DNA from: Deltaproteobacteria bacterium
GTDB lineage: Bacteria > UBA10199 > JADFYH01
DNA: 63,680 nt
Assembly (NCBI GenBank): GCA_015233135.1
Contig: JADFYH010000014.1
Coordinates: 1-63,680 of the forward strand
Direction of reading: 5' to 3'
In this document: positions 24,713-32,560 of the stretch, in pieces
Layout: every line of letters starts with the position of its first letter
How positions within the stretch are numbered: position 1 is the stretch's first letter
Made by a program: the position numbers and the translations under genes
Notes under the pieces: generated by a model
Database searches by the model: none
The model's input: the letters and a program-made list of their open reading frames with translations, nothing else
What the model was told of the DNA's origin: nothing

Positions 24713-26119
24713 ATGACCAACAAAATCAAAATCCTCCTTGTCGACGACAATCCCGAAGTGCTTTCGCTGCTCAGCGATCTGCTGGAGGAAAATCCAAAGT
24801 ATAAGGCTTATGGTGTCCACTCTATCGAGGAAGCCAAGGCGCTTTTTAAAAAGCATGTCTTTCAACTCGTCATCAGCGATTTGCGTCTTAAGAATGAAAG
24901 CGGTTTTGATTTGCTGAAAGAGTTGCATCAGGAAAGCCCCTGGGTTCCAGTGATGGTGATGACCGCTTACGGGAGCGTGGATACCGCCATCGAAGCCATT
25001 CGCAAAGGAGCCTTTGATTATATCGAAAAACCTTTCCATTCTGAAAAGATTTTTCTCACCGTTTCCCGGGCCATCGAGACCTATTCGTTGCGCACCCAGG
25101 TGTATCAGCTGAAACAAAATCTGGTAAACCAATCGTCGTATCATCACATTATTTCTCAAAGCCCCAAGATGCAGGAGGTGTTTTCGCTAATTGAACGCCT
25201 CAAAAGCAGCGATGTGAATGTCATCATCACAGGCCCCAGCGGCACCGGAAAAGAAATGGTCGCTCGCGCTATCCATGAGAGTTCAGTAAGAAGCAGCGGA
25301 CCTTTTATCACCCTGAATTGTTCGGCGATTCCAGAGAATTTGCTCGAAGGAGAATTGTTCGGTTACAAAAAAGGGGCCTTCACTGATGCCAAGGCCGACA
25401 AACTGGGTTTGCTGGCCGAAGCCAACGGGGGGACTTTTTTTATGGATGAAGTGGCTGACCTTCCTTTGACTTTACAACCTAAACTCCTGCGAGCCGTGCA
25501 ACAAAAAGAATTTCGTGCCTTGGGATCCACCCAGATGCAAAACCTCAATCTACGTTTTTTAGCTGCCACCAACCAGGATCTCAAACAGAGGGTGGAAGAA
25601 AAAAAGTTTAGGGAAGACCTTTATTATCGTCTCAATGTCGTGCACCTTGACTTGCCGGCCTTAAAAGATCGACGGGAAGATATTCCCCTTTTGACCGAAT
25701 ATTTTCTGGAAAAAATTTCAGCCCGATTTCAAAAGGCCTTTAAAGGAATTCAAGAAGGGGCCTTACAAGAACTGATCAGCTACGACTGGCCCGGAAATGT
25801 TCGCGAGTTGGAAAATAGGATGGAACGTGCGGTTGCCCTAGCGGAAGGAGAATGGATTAGTTTAAAGGATCTAAACCTTTCCAAACAAAATGGAAGTAAA
25901 AACCCCCACAGTTCTTCCGGTTCGGGCGGTCTGCTGAGCCTTCAAGACATGGAAAAAAATCACATCCTAAAGGTTCTGGAAGCGGCTAAGAACAACCGGA
26001 GCCTGGCGGCAAAAATCCTTAAGATTGACCGTAAAACACTTTACAACAAGCTGGCCGAATATCAAATTCAGCTTCCTCAAGAAGAAGAGGGACTAAATAT
26101 CGCCCTGGAAAAAAACTAG
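24713..26119 (+). CDS. NtrC-family sigma-54-dependent response regulator
   Basis: Three-domain transcription activator. The receiver domain has Asp11/Asp12, the phosphoacceptor Asp56 in VISDLRL and Lys106 in EKPF. The AAA+ domain has Walker A GPSGTGKE (174-181), the sigma-54 contact loop GAFTDA (221-226, where the consensus is GAFTGA), and Walker B GGTFFMDE (239-246). The C-terminal Fis-type helix-turn-helix (LEAAKNNRSLAAKILKIDRK) binds DNA. No histidine kinase is adjacent, so it is an orphan in this window. The 3' end overlaps the converging fmdB-like gene by 4 bases. Confidence 0.95.
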   Translation: MTNKIKILLVDDNPEVLSLLSDLLEENPKYKAYGVHSIEEAKALFKKHVFQLVISDLRLKNESGFDLLKELHQESPWVPVMVMTAYGSVDTAIEAIRKGAFDYIEKPFHSEKIFLTVSRAIETYSLRTQVYQLKQNLVNQSSYHHIISQSPKMQEVFSLIERLKSSDVNVIITGPSGTGKEMVARAIHESSVRSSGPFITLNCSAIPENLLEGELFGYKKGAFTDAKADKLGLLAEANGGTFFMDEVADLPLTLQPKLLRAVQQKEFRALGSTQMQNLNLRFLAATNQDLKQRVEEKKFREDLYYRLNVVHLDLPALKDRREDIPLLTEYFLEKISARFQKAFKGIQEGALQELISYDWPGNVRELENRMERAVALAEGEWISLKDLNLSKQNGSKNPHSSSGSGGLLSLQDMEKNHILKVLEAAKNNRSLAAKILKIDRKTLYNKLAEYQIQLPQEEEGLNIALEKN

Positions 26120-26382
26120 GCCTTATTCTCAGGGGATTTTGGACTAGCAGGTGCGACTGGCACTGCAGCTTTCTCCACCTTTTTTTCAACTTTTTTCTCA
26201 GCCTCTTTGCTATAGCCCGAGGCATACCAGCCGCCGCCTTTCAGCTGAAAACTGGAGAGGGACATCTTTTTCTGCATCTTTCCGCTGCACGAAGGACATT
26301 TGCGCAAAGGCTTGTCGGAGGCCTTTTGGATAATTTCGTGGTCTTTGCTGCAATTGAGACAGTGATATTCGTATATGGGCAT
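26116..26382 (-). CDS. FmdB-family zinc-ribbon protein
   Basis: An 88-residue protein with the standard FmdB/CxxC regulatory domain: MPIYEYHCLNC, then KCPSCSGKMQKK, giving two CxxC pairs for one zinc, followed by LKGGGWYASGY. The C-terminal 30 residues are a low-complexity Lys/Ala/Val/Pro tail typical of the family. Role unknown; some relatives regulate amidase or formamidase genes. It lies 9 bases after the patatin gene on the same strand. Confidence 0.85.
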   Translation of the reverse strand: MPIYEYHCLNCSKDHEIIQKASDKPLRKCPSCSGKMQKKMSLSSFQLKGGGWYASGYSKEAEKKVEKKVEKAAVPVAPASPKSPENKA

Positions 26383-26391
26383 AGGGAGTTC

Positions 26392-27228
26392 CTATTTTTT
26401 TAAAGCCTTTTGGGCATCCCGATAGCCCATTTCATAAGCGGCTTTGATTTTTTTTGGGTCTCGGGTGGTGCGCCCCACGGATAATTTTCCTTCCGGTCGA
26501 ATCAGAATTACTTTTACATTTGCAGGGGGATTTTCCAGCCAATCGAGCGTGTCGTTATAAATTTTCCAGCGTTGGTTCAAGGCCTTGGCCAGATTTGGAT
26601 AGCGAGGAAAGAAAAGGTAATTCAGAAAACCCACGGGATTGGGCTTTTTGCGATAGCCTTTGGGCCGGGTACCTATCACTATGATTTCGTCACATTTTTC
26701 TTGCAGCGCTTTTTCGATGGGAATGGACGCCGAAACACCTCCGTCGACATGACGTCGTCCATTTAAAATAACCTTTCGGCGATAAAGATAGGGCATAGCG
26801 CAAGAAGCGCGGAGATGCTCGACTAGTCCGGGCTCGCGGGCCTCGAAATAAACGGCCTGACCACTGCTGCAATCGGTGGTGTTGATATAAACGCGAGCCT
26901 CGCCTTTTAAAAATTCCTCCAGGGGCAGGGGAATTTCCTTTTTGAGAACCTCATCGAGTAAATAGTCGACATCCACAATATTTTTTTTGCTGAACAGGTT
27001 TCGATAGCGAATAAAGCGGGGCCCTGCCAAATATTCATGCAGAATTTTGAAATTACGGATGGGATGCCCCCCTACAAAATTTATGGCGCAGGCGGCTCCT
27101 GCGCTGGTACCCGCAATCACGTCAAAGTCACGCAGTCCGAGGTCGTGCAAGGCCACGAGGGCACCAGAGGCATAGGCCGATCGCATTCCTCCGCCTTCTA
27201 TGACGAGTGCTTTTTTTGGTATTGGCAT
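26392..27228 (-). CDS. Patatin-like phospholipase
   Basis: Acyl hydrolase with a Ser-Asp dyad. The oxyanion loop EGGGMRSAYASGAL is at residues 11-24, the nucleophile Ser42 in GTSAG (40-44), and the catalytic Asp in HVDGGVSASIP near residue 155. It belongs to the bacterial YjjU/RssA-like group and may act on membrane phospholipids. The ATG overlaps the TAA of the upstream acyltransferase gene (TAATG), so the two are translationally coupled, hinting at phospholipid acyl-chain turnover. A longer frame without a matching upstream start signal was not used. Confidence 0.9.
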   Translation of the reverse strand: MPIPKKALVIEGGGMRSAYASGALVALHDLGLRDFDVIAGTSAGAACAINFVGGHPIRNFKILHEYLAGPRFIRYRNLFSKKNIVDVDYLLDEVLKKEIPLPLEEFLKGEARVYINTTDCSSGQAVYFEAREPGLVEHLRASCAMPYLYRRKVILNGRRHVDGGVSASIPIEKALQEKCDEIIVIGTRPKGYRKKPNPVGFLNYLFFPRYPNLAKALNQRWKIYNDTLDWLENPPANVKVILIRPEGKLSVGRTTRDPKKIKAAYEMGYRDAQKALKK

Positions 27229-28829
27229 TATTTTCTCAACAATTTCAACGATACATCCAGTAATAATTTTTCCCATTCTTCAGGCGCCGCAGGATGGAGT
27301 ATCAATTGCACCAAGGCTTCCTGATATCCCCTCCAAAGGCTGTGGGGTAAAGCATATAGACGATCGAGGAGGATAAAGGGAAGATTATTTTCAATTGCGT
27401 CTTCGCGTTCCAAATATTGCTCCAGTTGATCTCCATTTTCGGGGCAATCGATCACAAACCGCTCAATTAACAATTTATGTCGGCGGGTGGTCTTTTCCAA
27501 TTCACGGTCTATCTGCCCCTGAATGGCTTCCAGCGTGGCCAAATAATTATGATGGGCTTCCTTGCTGCATTCTTGCCCTTGGGGATTTTCAAGCTCGACA
27601 TCGGGCAATTCCACTTTCCAAAGTTTTCCCAAGCGGTAAAACACTTCACTTTCGGTTTGAATTTTAAAAGAACCCTTGGGTCCCACGGTGGCACTGCCAT
27701 CAATACCGATAAATAAAACCTGCAGGCTTTCGTTTTTTTCTCTCAGCTTCAGGGCGGCATCCAGCACGAGTTGGGCGGTGCCTAATTTGAGATGGCCACG
27801 AGGGTCTGTTAATTTTTTTTTGGAAAATGTGGTGTAATAACCTGCGTCAATTCTGTTGTTTTCCGAATCAAGCAGGCCCCAAGCTCGCGTGCCCTGCGGA
27901 TATACGGCGACCTCCACATCCGTATCCGTCAGCTTTTGCGCCGCTTCCTGCATAGCCAGCCAGCCTTTGCCTTCTTGACGATTGATAAAAATCATGCCGG
28001 CCTTTTGAATACACTGGCCGACACCCAACCAGGAATAAAAAAGCGGATTATCAATAAAATGATCTTTGGCGGCAATAAAGCGGGGACGCAGATGCCTCCC
28101 CTTGTTTTGAAGTGCCCCCAAGGCAAAAAAGTTGAGGGCAAAATCGAGATAACTTTTGTGGTTGAAGACGAGCAGGAGTTTTCCGTCTAATTTTTCACCC
28201 TCACCCTTACCCTCTCCCCTCAAGGGAGAGGGGACACACTCTAGTGAAATCTGCGCCCGCTGAACAATACGCGCTCCCCAGATGCGGGCGAAGGCATCAA
28301 ACATGTCTATCCCTTTTTGCCCTTCAAAATTTTGCATGGCAAAAATAGCCAATTTGGCGAGCGTCGCCGTATCGATGGCAGATAAAATAAGAGGGCTAAA
28401 TATTTGCCGAGTTGCCTTCCCCTGGCGATAATCAATTTTCTCAAAACTCACCCGCCTGGCCTCTTGAGGGAAGGGGCGCCTGAAAGATCCCAGCCCTCGG
28501 TAGTAAGTCTCAAAAAACTCACCCGGTTCAAGATTATCGATTTTATAAACCCATTCGCAAAAAGCCTTGCGAAAAGAATAGCGATGCAAACGATTGAGGA
28601 CAGAAAGAATAGCCAAGGCGAAGAAGCAAAAAGCCCTGACAGGATGTGCATGATAAAAATCGAACAATGAAAAAATGAAAAGACCGCTAGCAAGCAGTGT
28701 ATCTCGCCAGGGAGAGAAAAAATATTCCCAATGTCCCAGTTTGCTCAGATAGGATGAGCGGTCCTTTTGTGGAAAGAGAAAAGAGAAGATCTTTAATAAA
28801 AGTGGCAAGTAAATCAGGCTTAAAAACAT
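27228..28829 (-). CDS. PlsC-type glycerolipid acyltransferase carrying an in-frame repeat
   Basis: Membrane-bound acyltransferase of about 533 residues. Hydrophobic segments near 1-15 and 40-75 precede the PlsC domain, which has the catalytic NHKSYLD (HX4D) near residue 220 and YPQGTR near 300 in place of the common PEGTR. It probably acylates lysophospholipids or glycerol phosphate; the length suggests a GPAT-like or 'glycerol acyltransferase' relative. A palindromic repeat adds about 13 residues (PSPLRGEGKGEG) at residues 199-212, just before the catalytic motif. It is coupled to the patatin gene downstream. Confidence 0.82.
   Translation of the reverse strand: MFLSLIYLPLLLKIFSFLFPQKDRSSYLSKLGHWEYFFSPWRDTLLASGLFIFSLFDFYHAHPVRAFCFFALAILSVLNRLHRYSFRKAFCEWVYKIDNLEPGEFFETYYRGLGSFRRPFPQEARRVSFEKIDYRQGKATRQIFSPLILSAIDTATLAKLAIFAMQNFEGQKGIDMFDAFARIWGARIVQRAQISLECVPSPLRGEGKGEGEKLDGKLLLVFNHKSYLDFALNFFALGALQNKGRHLRPRFIAAKDHFIDNPLFYSWLGVGQCIQKAGMIFINRQEGKGWLAMQEAAQKLTDTDVEVAVYPQGTRAWGLLDSENNRIDAGYYTTFSKKKLTDPRGHLKLGTAQLVLDAALKLREKNESLQVLFIGIDGSATVGPKGSFKIQTESEVFYRLGKLWKVELPDVELENPQGQECSKEAHHNYLATLEAIQGQIDRELEKTTRRHKLLIERFVIDCPENGDQLEQYLEREDAIENNLPFILLDRLYALPHSLWRGYQEALVQLILHPAAPEEWEKLLLDVSLKLLRK
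28196..28233 (-). repeat. Family B palindromic repeat inside the acyltransferase gene
   Basis: CACCCTCACCCTTACCCTC followed by TCCCCTCAAGGGAGAGGGGA on the plus strand, the reverse complement of the elements at 8011 and 51042. In the acyltransferase frame it reads PSPLRGEGKGEGE. The reading frame used differs from that in the ThyX-like gene, yet is also stop-free. Confidence 0.85.
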
Positions 28830-28875
28830 GACCGCAGAGCACTAAAGGGCTGTTCTGGCGCTGTCAAATGGAGAA

Positions 28876-28953
28876 TTACTCCCTCTTGAGACGACCCAGC
28901 TTTTTATCCTGGATAATTTTTTTTAGTTCTTGAATTTTTATTTTTCCTCCGTC
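28876..28953 (-). pseudogene. Fragment of a Phd/YefM-type antitoxin gene
   Basis: The reverse strand reads KIQELKKIIQDKKLGRLKRE and a stop, nearly the same as the C-terminus of the intact antitoxin at 30025-30264 (IIQELKKFNQDKKLGRLKIS). The DNA of 28889-28945 matches 30058-30110 with few changes, including GAGACGACCCAGCTTTTTAT. No N-terminal half precedes it. It is a left-over of a duplication or of an old toxin-antitoxin copy. Confidence 0.6.
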
Positions 28954-29013
28954 ACCGATTGCTGATTCCACGGCGTTTCAAAGGTTTTAAAAAACAGATT
29001 GAGTAAATCTTAA

Positions 29014-29220
29014 CTTGAGTTCCGCAGATTTTAGTAAGAAGCCACTCTGAAAAGTCCTCTCTCCCTTGAGGGGAGAGAGTCAGAGAGAGGGTGATCCTGA
29101 GTGCACTAGAAATACCCCTCACCCTGACCCTCTCCCTCAAGGGGAGAGGGGAAATGCTTTATAGATGGGTACTTGCCAAGAATGAGCAAAAAATGATTCT
29201 TAAAATCTGCGGAACTCAAG
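29014..29220. mobile_element. 207-bp MITE, copy 1, with terminal inverted repeats and TSD
   Basis: Both ends are CTTGAGTTCCGCAGATTTTA (as inverted repeats), flanked by TCTTAA at 29008-29013 and 29221-29226, a 6-base target duplication. The interior holds two family B palindromes in opposite orientation and no gene. The same element lies at 52065-52271 in opposite orientation; by eye the two copies are identical along their full length. The insertion duplicated the stop-codon region of the gene at 29223 without breaking it. No transposase is encoded, so mobility must be supplied in trans. Confidence 0.9.
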
Positions 29221-29222
29221 TC

Positions 29223-29813
29223 TTAAGAAATCCACGCCATAGAATGTTTAATTAATTTTAATTGCCCATCTAGATACCGATATAGAAAAAAGTTTCCACT
29301 TCCCCAGATAGCATCGCATGTAAAGCTTTGATAAATTAATATATAGCCTTTCTTTTCATCGATGGCGGGTAAAGAAAATGAAATGAAGCAACCCATTTCA
29401 GGATTTTCTTTTCGAAAATTAGGCCAACCTCCAAAACCATTTTTTTTAAAATATTTACTATATCGATCTTCATAGTTTACAATATAACCCTTTTGGATAT
29501 CTGAAGTTAAAGTGAGGGGAACAGATTCTTGGTTAATTTCAAAAATCTTATCGATTAAAGATTTAGTGTTGTAGCCTGATACTTTTAGATCCTTTTTTAG
29601 TCTTTTCTTGGACTCTTGAATTTCCTTTTTATTTTTTTGAAATGAGATTTCGTTAAATTCTGTTTTAGGGCTGACTATTTGAATTTTTTTACTCTCACTA
29701 TTTGTCAGTAGCAAAGAATAGATATCATTTACAGAGGGGAATTCCTCCTTCTGATTTGCATAAAGAAGAGAACTCAAAAACAAAGTAAGAAAAATAAAAA
29801 AGAATTTTTTCAT
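29223..29813 (-). CDS. Secreted protein of unknown function
   Basis: About 196 residues. A clear signal peptide (MKKFFFIFLTLFLSSLLYA, cleavage expected after YA near residue 19) is followed by a Lys/Glu/Ser-rich, mixed alpha-beta region with no recognised domain; it ends in YLDGQLKLIKHSMAWIS. The codon use is more AT-rich than its neighbours, which with the MITE and toxin-antitoxin debris around it marks a patch of foreign DNA. Start: third in-frame Met, the one that begins the signal peptide; two upstream starts would place a charged lead before it. Confidence 0.55.
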   Translation of the reverse strand: MKKFFFIFLTLFLSSLLYANQKEEFPSVNDIYSLLLTNSESKKIQIVSPKTEFNEISFQKNKKEIQESKKRLKKDLKVSGYNTKSLIDKIFEINQESVPLTLTSDIQKGYIVNYEDRYSKYFKKNGFGGWPNFRKENPEMGCFISFSLPAIDEKKGYILIYQSFTCDAIWGSGNFFLYRYLDGQLKLIKHSMAWIS

Positions 29814-29844
29814 AAAAAATCTCATCGTGATCAATCCCAAATCC

Positions 29845-30028
29845 TCAAAACTTCAAAATCTTTACCCCATTTTGTTTGCATGCCTTTAAAAGCGCCCCAT
29901 CTTTGCTAGCGATGGGGAGATTGTTTGACAGTGCAAGTGCCAGATAAACTGCATCATAGGCGGAAAGTGAATTTTTTCTCGCGAGTTGAAGCCATGGTTA
30001 CAGAAGCATCTAAAATAAACGATTTCAT
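29845..30028 (-). pseudogene. VapC/PIN-domain toxin, broken by an internal deletion
   Basis: The N-terminus MKSFILDASVTMA holds the first PIN-domain acidic residue and is joined out of frame to LARKNSLSAYDAVYLALAL and LPIASKDGALLKACKQNGVKIL, the normal PIN C-terminus with the later acidic residues. Roughly 70-80 codons of the middle are missing, with a frame change at the junction. The ATG overlaps the stop of the antitoxin gene (ATGA), the usual coupling. The ribonuclease must be inactive. Confidence 0.75.
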
Positions 30029-30264
30029 CTTCTTCCTTCTGCTTTCAATGATGAAATTTTGAGACGACCCAGCTTTTTATCCTGGTTAAATTTTTTTAGT
30101 TCTTGAATGATTTCTTTTACTGGAGTGGCGGGGAATTTTTTGGCTGGAATAAGATAAGCAATGGGCATCCCATGTCTGGTTATAGTGATACGCTCTCCCA
30201 GAGAGACTTTCTCTAATAGCGCTGGTAGATGAGTTTTTGCCTCGTAAGAGCCGACTGATTTCAT
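30025..30264 (-). CDS. Phd/YefM-family antitoxin, partner toxin broken
   Basis: A 79-residue antitoxin: MKSVGSYEAKTHLPALLEKV, then GERITITRHGMPIAYLIP, the N-terminal DNA-binding fold of Phd proteins, followed by a flexible charged tail that would wrap the toxin. The gene is intact, while the vapC it overlaps is deleted, so it is an orphan. It may still repress its promoter or neutralise a related toxin elsewhere. Confidence 0.82.
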   Translation of the reverse strand: MKSVGSYEAKTHLPALLEKVSLGERITITRHGMPIAYLIPAKKFPATPVKEIIQELKKFNQDKKLGRLKISSLKAEGRR

Positions 30265-30321
30265 GGCAAATCCCCTGGATCTCGTCTGACACTGGTCTTA
30301 TCGGGTGTAAGGGTTGATTTC

Positions 30322-32406
30322 TTAACCCCTCAACCTCTCCGCAATCGCCTTCGCCGCGCGGTAATTGGAGCTCAGGGCCAAGGGCACGGATTTTTGTTCG
30401 GCGTAATCTCCGGCGACGTACAGGCCTGTGAGGGGGATTTTTTCTGCGTTTTGTGTGGTGAAGGCGGCTTGGGTGTTGGGGTTGATGTCTGGATTTTTAT
30501 TTTCTTCTTTGAAGGCCAGGCCTACCGCCTCCATCATTTCGCGGTCCATCATCCAGCCCACGGCGGGGGCAAAATAGTCGACGACGATGTAGGTGGGGGT
30601 TTCTCCCTCTCTGAAATTCATTTTGAATCTTGTCTTTCCATTTTCTTCAACTTTTTCCACGCCTGCCGTGTTGGTGTTCCAAAGAATTTTCACCTTTCCT
30701 TCGGCCTCCCATTGCAAAAATTGATCGTTGTTGTGCACGTGCAGGGAGACGGGGACATTGAAAGGTTTTTTGTGATAAGAAACGTAGATCGTGTTTTTCT
30801 TTCGGCCGCTGCCATTTCCTGACAGGCTTTTTACGTTGTCAAACGCGGTATTCCCGCCCCCAATAACGAGGACAGAGGCGTTTTCGATATCGTCTACCTC
30901 TACCCCGCGCACGACGCTTTTTCGGATGTCTGAATCAGCAGTGCCCTCTTCCCATTTCAACAAGCGCGGTTTGCCGTAACGGCCTGCAGTCATCAGCACA
31001 TTTTTTGCCAGATATTTCCCTTGCGGTGTTTCAATGGACCAAAGCGAATTTTCTCGGGCGATTTTATTTACTGGTTCTTTACGTCGTAAATTCACATGAA
31101 AATAATCCAGAAAACTGTTCATGCGGTTCAAAAAAACGGCGCGGGTGGTGTCTTGCATACCCACCAGGCCGGCGATAGGTCCCGGAGGGCCACTGTAAAA
31201 AGTATCGGCCTCTTTTTCTCTCGACCAGATGTCGCGTACGGTAGAATTGGCTTCGGATTTTTCAAAGATTGCATAACGAAAAACACCCATGGCCGTCAGA
31301 TTGACCCCGGCTGAAATTCCGCCAGGGCCTCCGCCAATCACCGCCACATCGAGTACAGCGGGATTTTCATCCAATTTTCCGGAACGCATTTCTTCGACAC
31401 TGGGGGCATAAACCAGACGAGATTCCGCATCAAAATGCAGCCTTAATTTTCCCTGGGCATCCCAGATTTTCACGTTGGCAATGTGGTCAACGTCCGGCAT
31501 GCGAAAATAATGATGTTGATGGGGGTTGGGCAGATAAAGCAACTTTTCAAAAAAGTTTTTCCAATTGATTTGTGCAGAAGCGTCCAGGTGCAAGTCCAGG
31601 TTCTGGTATTGTTCACGAAGCAGACCAACAAGTTCCTCTTCGCTTTTTAAGCCTTGAACGACTTTGGCTTTAAAATCATGGGCCGGAAGAGGCCGCACAA
31701 AGCCCATCAGATCCTGTTCACAAAATTGAGCGATATTTTTTGCCAAAAGGGACGAGCTGTTCAGGCACTTGTTAATTTGCTGTTTGAAGATTTCTATCGT
31801 GACCTCGCGTTCGGGCCGGTTGGAGGTCTGCGAGAGGGTCTCTGCATCTTCGCGAATTCCGATGAGGTCGATTCCCAGGGCCAGTGCGAGGACGTGTCGA
31901 ATCTCCTCCTGTGCAAAACCCACTTCCTTTTCGGCGAGTAAAATTTCATTTTTACCCAGAAATTCCTGCACATTCTGCAAATGCGACAAGGTGTTTAATT
32001 CGCGATAGGGTTTTTCGAGGGCAAAACGTTCGGGCTGATCGTAATAATAGTTGGTAAGAATGCGGGTGGATTTCTGTGCCAGATCGAGTGCCGGCCATTT
32101 TTTTTGATCGCCGCGAGTGAGCTCCAGGCCTTCCATTACCGTCTGGAGTGCCTCTTCGTACAATTTTTCTGCCTCCGCTTTTTTGTTTTGTTTCAGTAAA
32201 GCATAGGCCTGGATAATAGCTTGAGTGCGCTGGTTAATCTTTTGAGTGTCAGCTCCGGCTGGCAGGGGAGCGGAAAGTGCCTTGAGTTCCTCGAGCAACT
32301 TTAGAGTTAGATCGCACCTCGCCTTGAGTTCAAATTTCTCATCGTGCAGAGGCACAAATCGGTCTAGGAGTAGGGCCAGCAAGACATCTTGTGTAGAACA
32401 ATGCAT
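30322..32406 (-). CDS. Flavin-dependent pyridine-nucleotide oxidoreductase with helical N-terminal domain
   Basis: A 694-residue protein. Residues 1 to about 330 are mostly helical, have no recognised domain and include a segment resembling TPR (LLKQNKKAEAEKLYEEALQ). The rest is a thioredoxin-reductase/YpdA/FMO-like two-Rossmann enzyme: FAD site VIGGGPGGISAG near 355, NADPH site LVIGGGNTAFDN near 505, and the C-terminal GLYVAGDYAEQ near 665. No redox CxxC is visible, so it is more like the FMO/YpdA group than a thioredoxin reductase. The fusion to the helical domain is unusual; substrate unknown. Confidence 0.8.
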   Translation of the reverse strand: MHCSTQDVLLALLLDRFVPLHDEKFELKARCDLTLKLLEELKALSAPLPAGADTQKINQRTQAIIQAYALLKQNKKAEAEKLYEEALQTVMEGLELTRGDQKKWPALDLAQKSTRILTNYYYDQPERFALEKPYRELNTLSHLQNVQEFLGKNEILLAEKEVGFAQEEIRHVLALALGIDLIGIREDAETLSQTSNRPEREVTIEIFKQQINKCLNSSSLLAKNIAQFCEQDLMGFVRPLPAHDFKAKVVQGLKSEEELVGLLREQYQNLDLHLDASAQINWKNFFEKLLYLPNPHQHHYFRMPDVDHIANVKIWDAQGKLRLHFDAESRLVYAPSVEEMRSGKLDENPAVLDVAVIGGGPGGISAGVNLTAMGVFRYAIFEKSEANSTVRDIWSREKEADTFYSGPPGPIAGLVGMQDTTRAVFLNRMNSFLDYFHVNLRRKEPVNKIARENSLWSIETPQGKYLAKNVLMTAGRYGKPRLLKWEEGTADSDIRKSVVRGVEVDDIENASVLVIGGGNTAFDNVKSLSGNGSGRKKNTIYVSYHKKPFNVPVSLHVHNNDQFLQWEAEGKVKILWNTNTAGVEKVEENGKTRFKMNFREGETPTYIVVDYFAPAVGWMMDREMMEAVGLAFKEENKNPDINPNTQAAFTTQNAEKIPLTGLYVAGDYAEQKSVPLALSSNYRAAKAIAERLRG

Positions 32407-32560
32407 GTATCATCCTTGTCTAAGGTTTTTAATGGGGGCACGGCAGAACGGCCCCTACCCCATAAAGAAGGACGCAAGCAAGCTCAACTTTTAGGGCTAT
32501 TTATTAGTCCCATTAAGCGATTTTATAGCCCTGTAGCCTCCCTCCCCCCGGAGAGAGCAT

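Noticed and set aside
28952-29140. 62-codon frame across the MITE
   Set aside because: Composed of the repeat sequence (LTLSPQGRED) with no start context; the MITE carries no gene.
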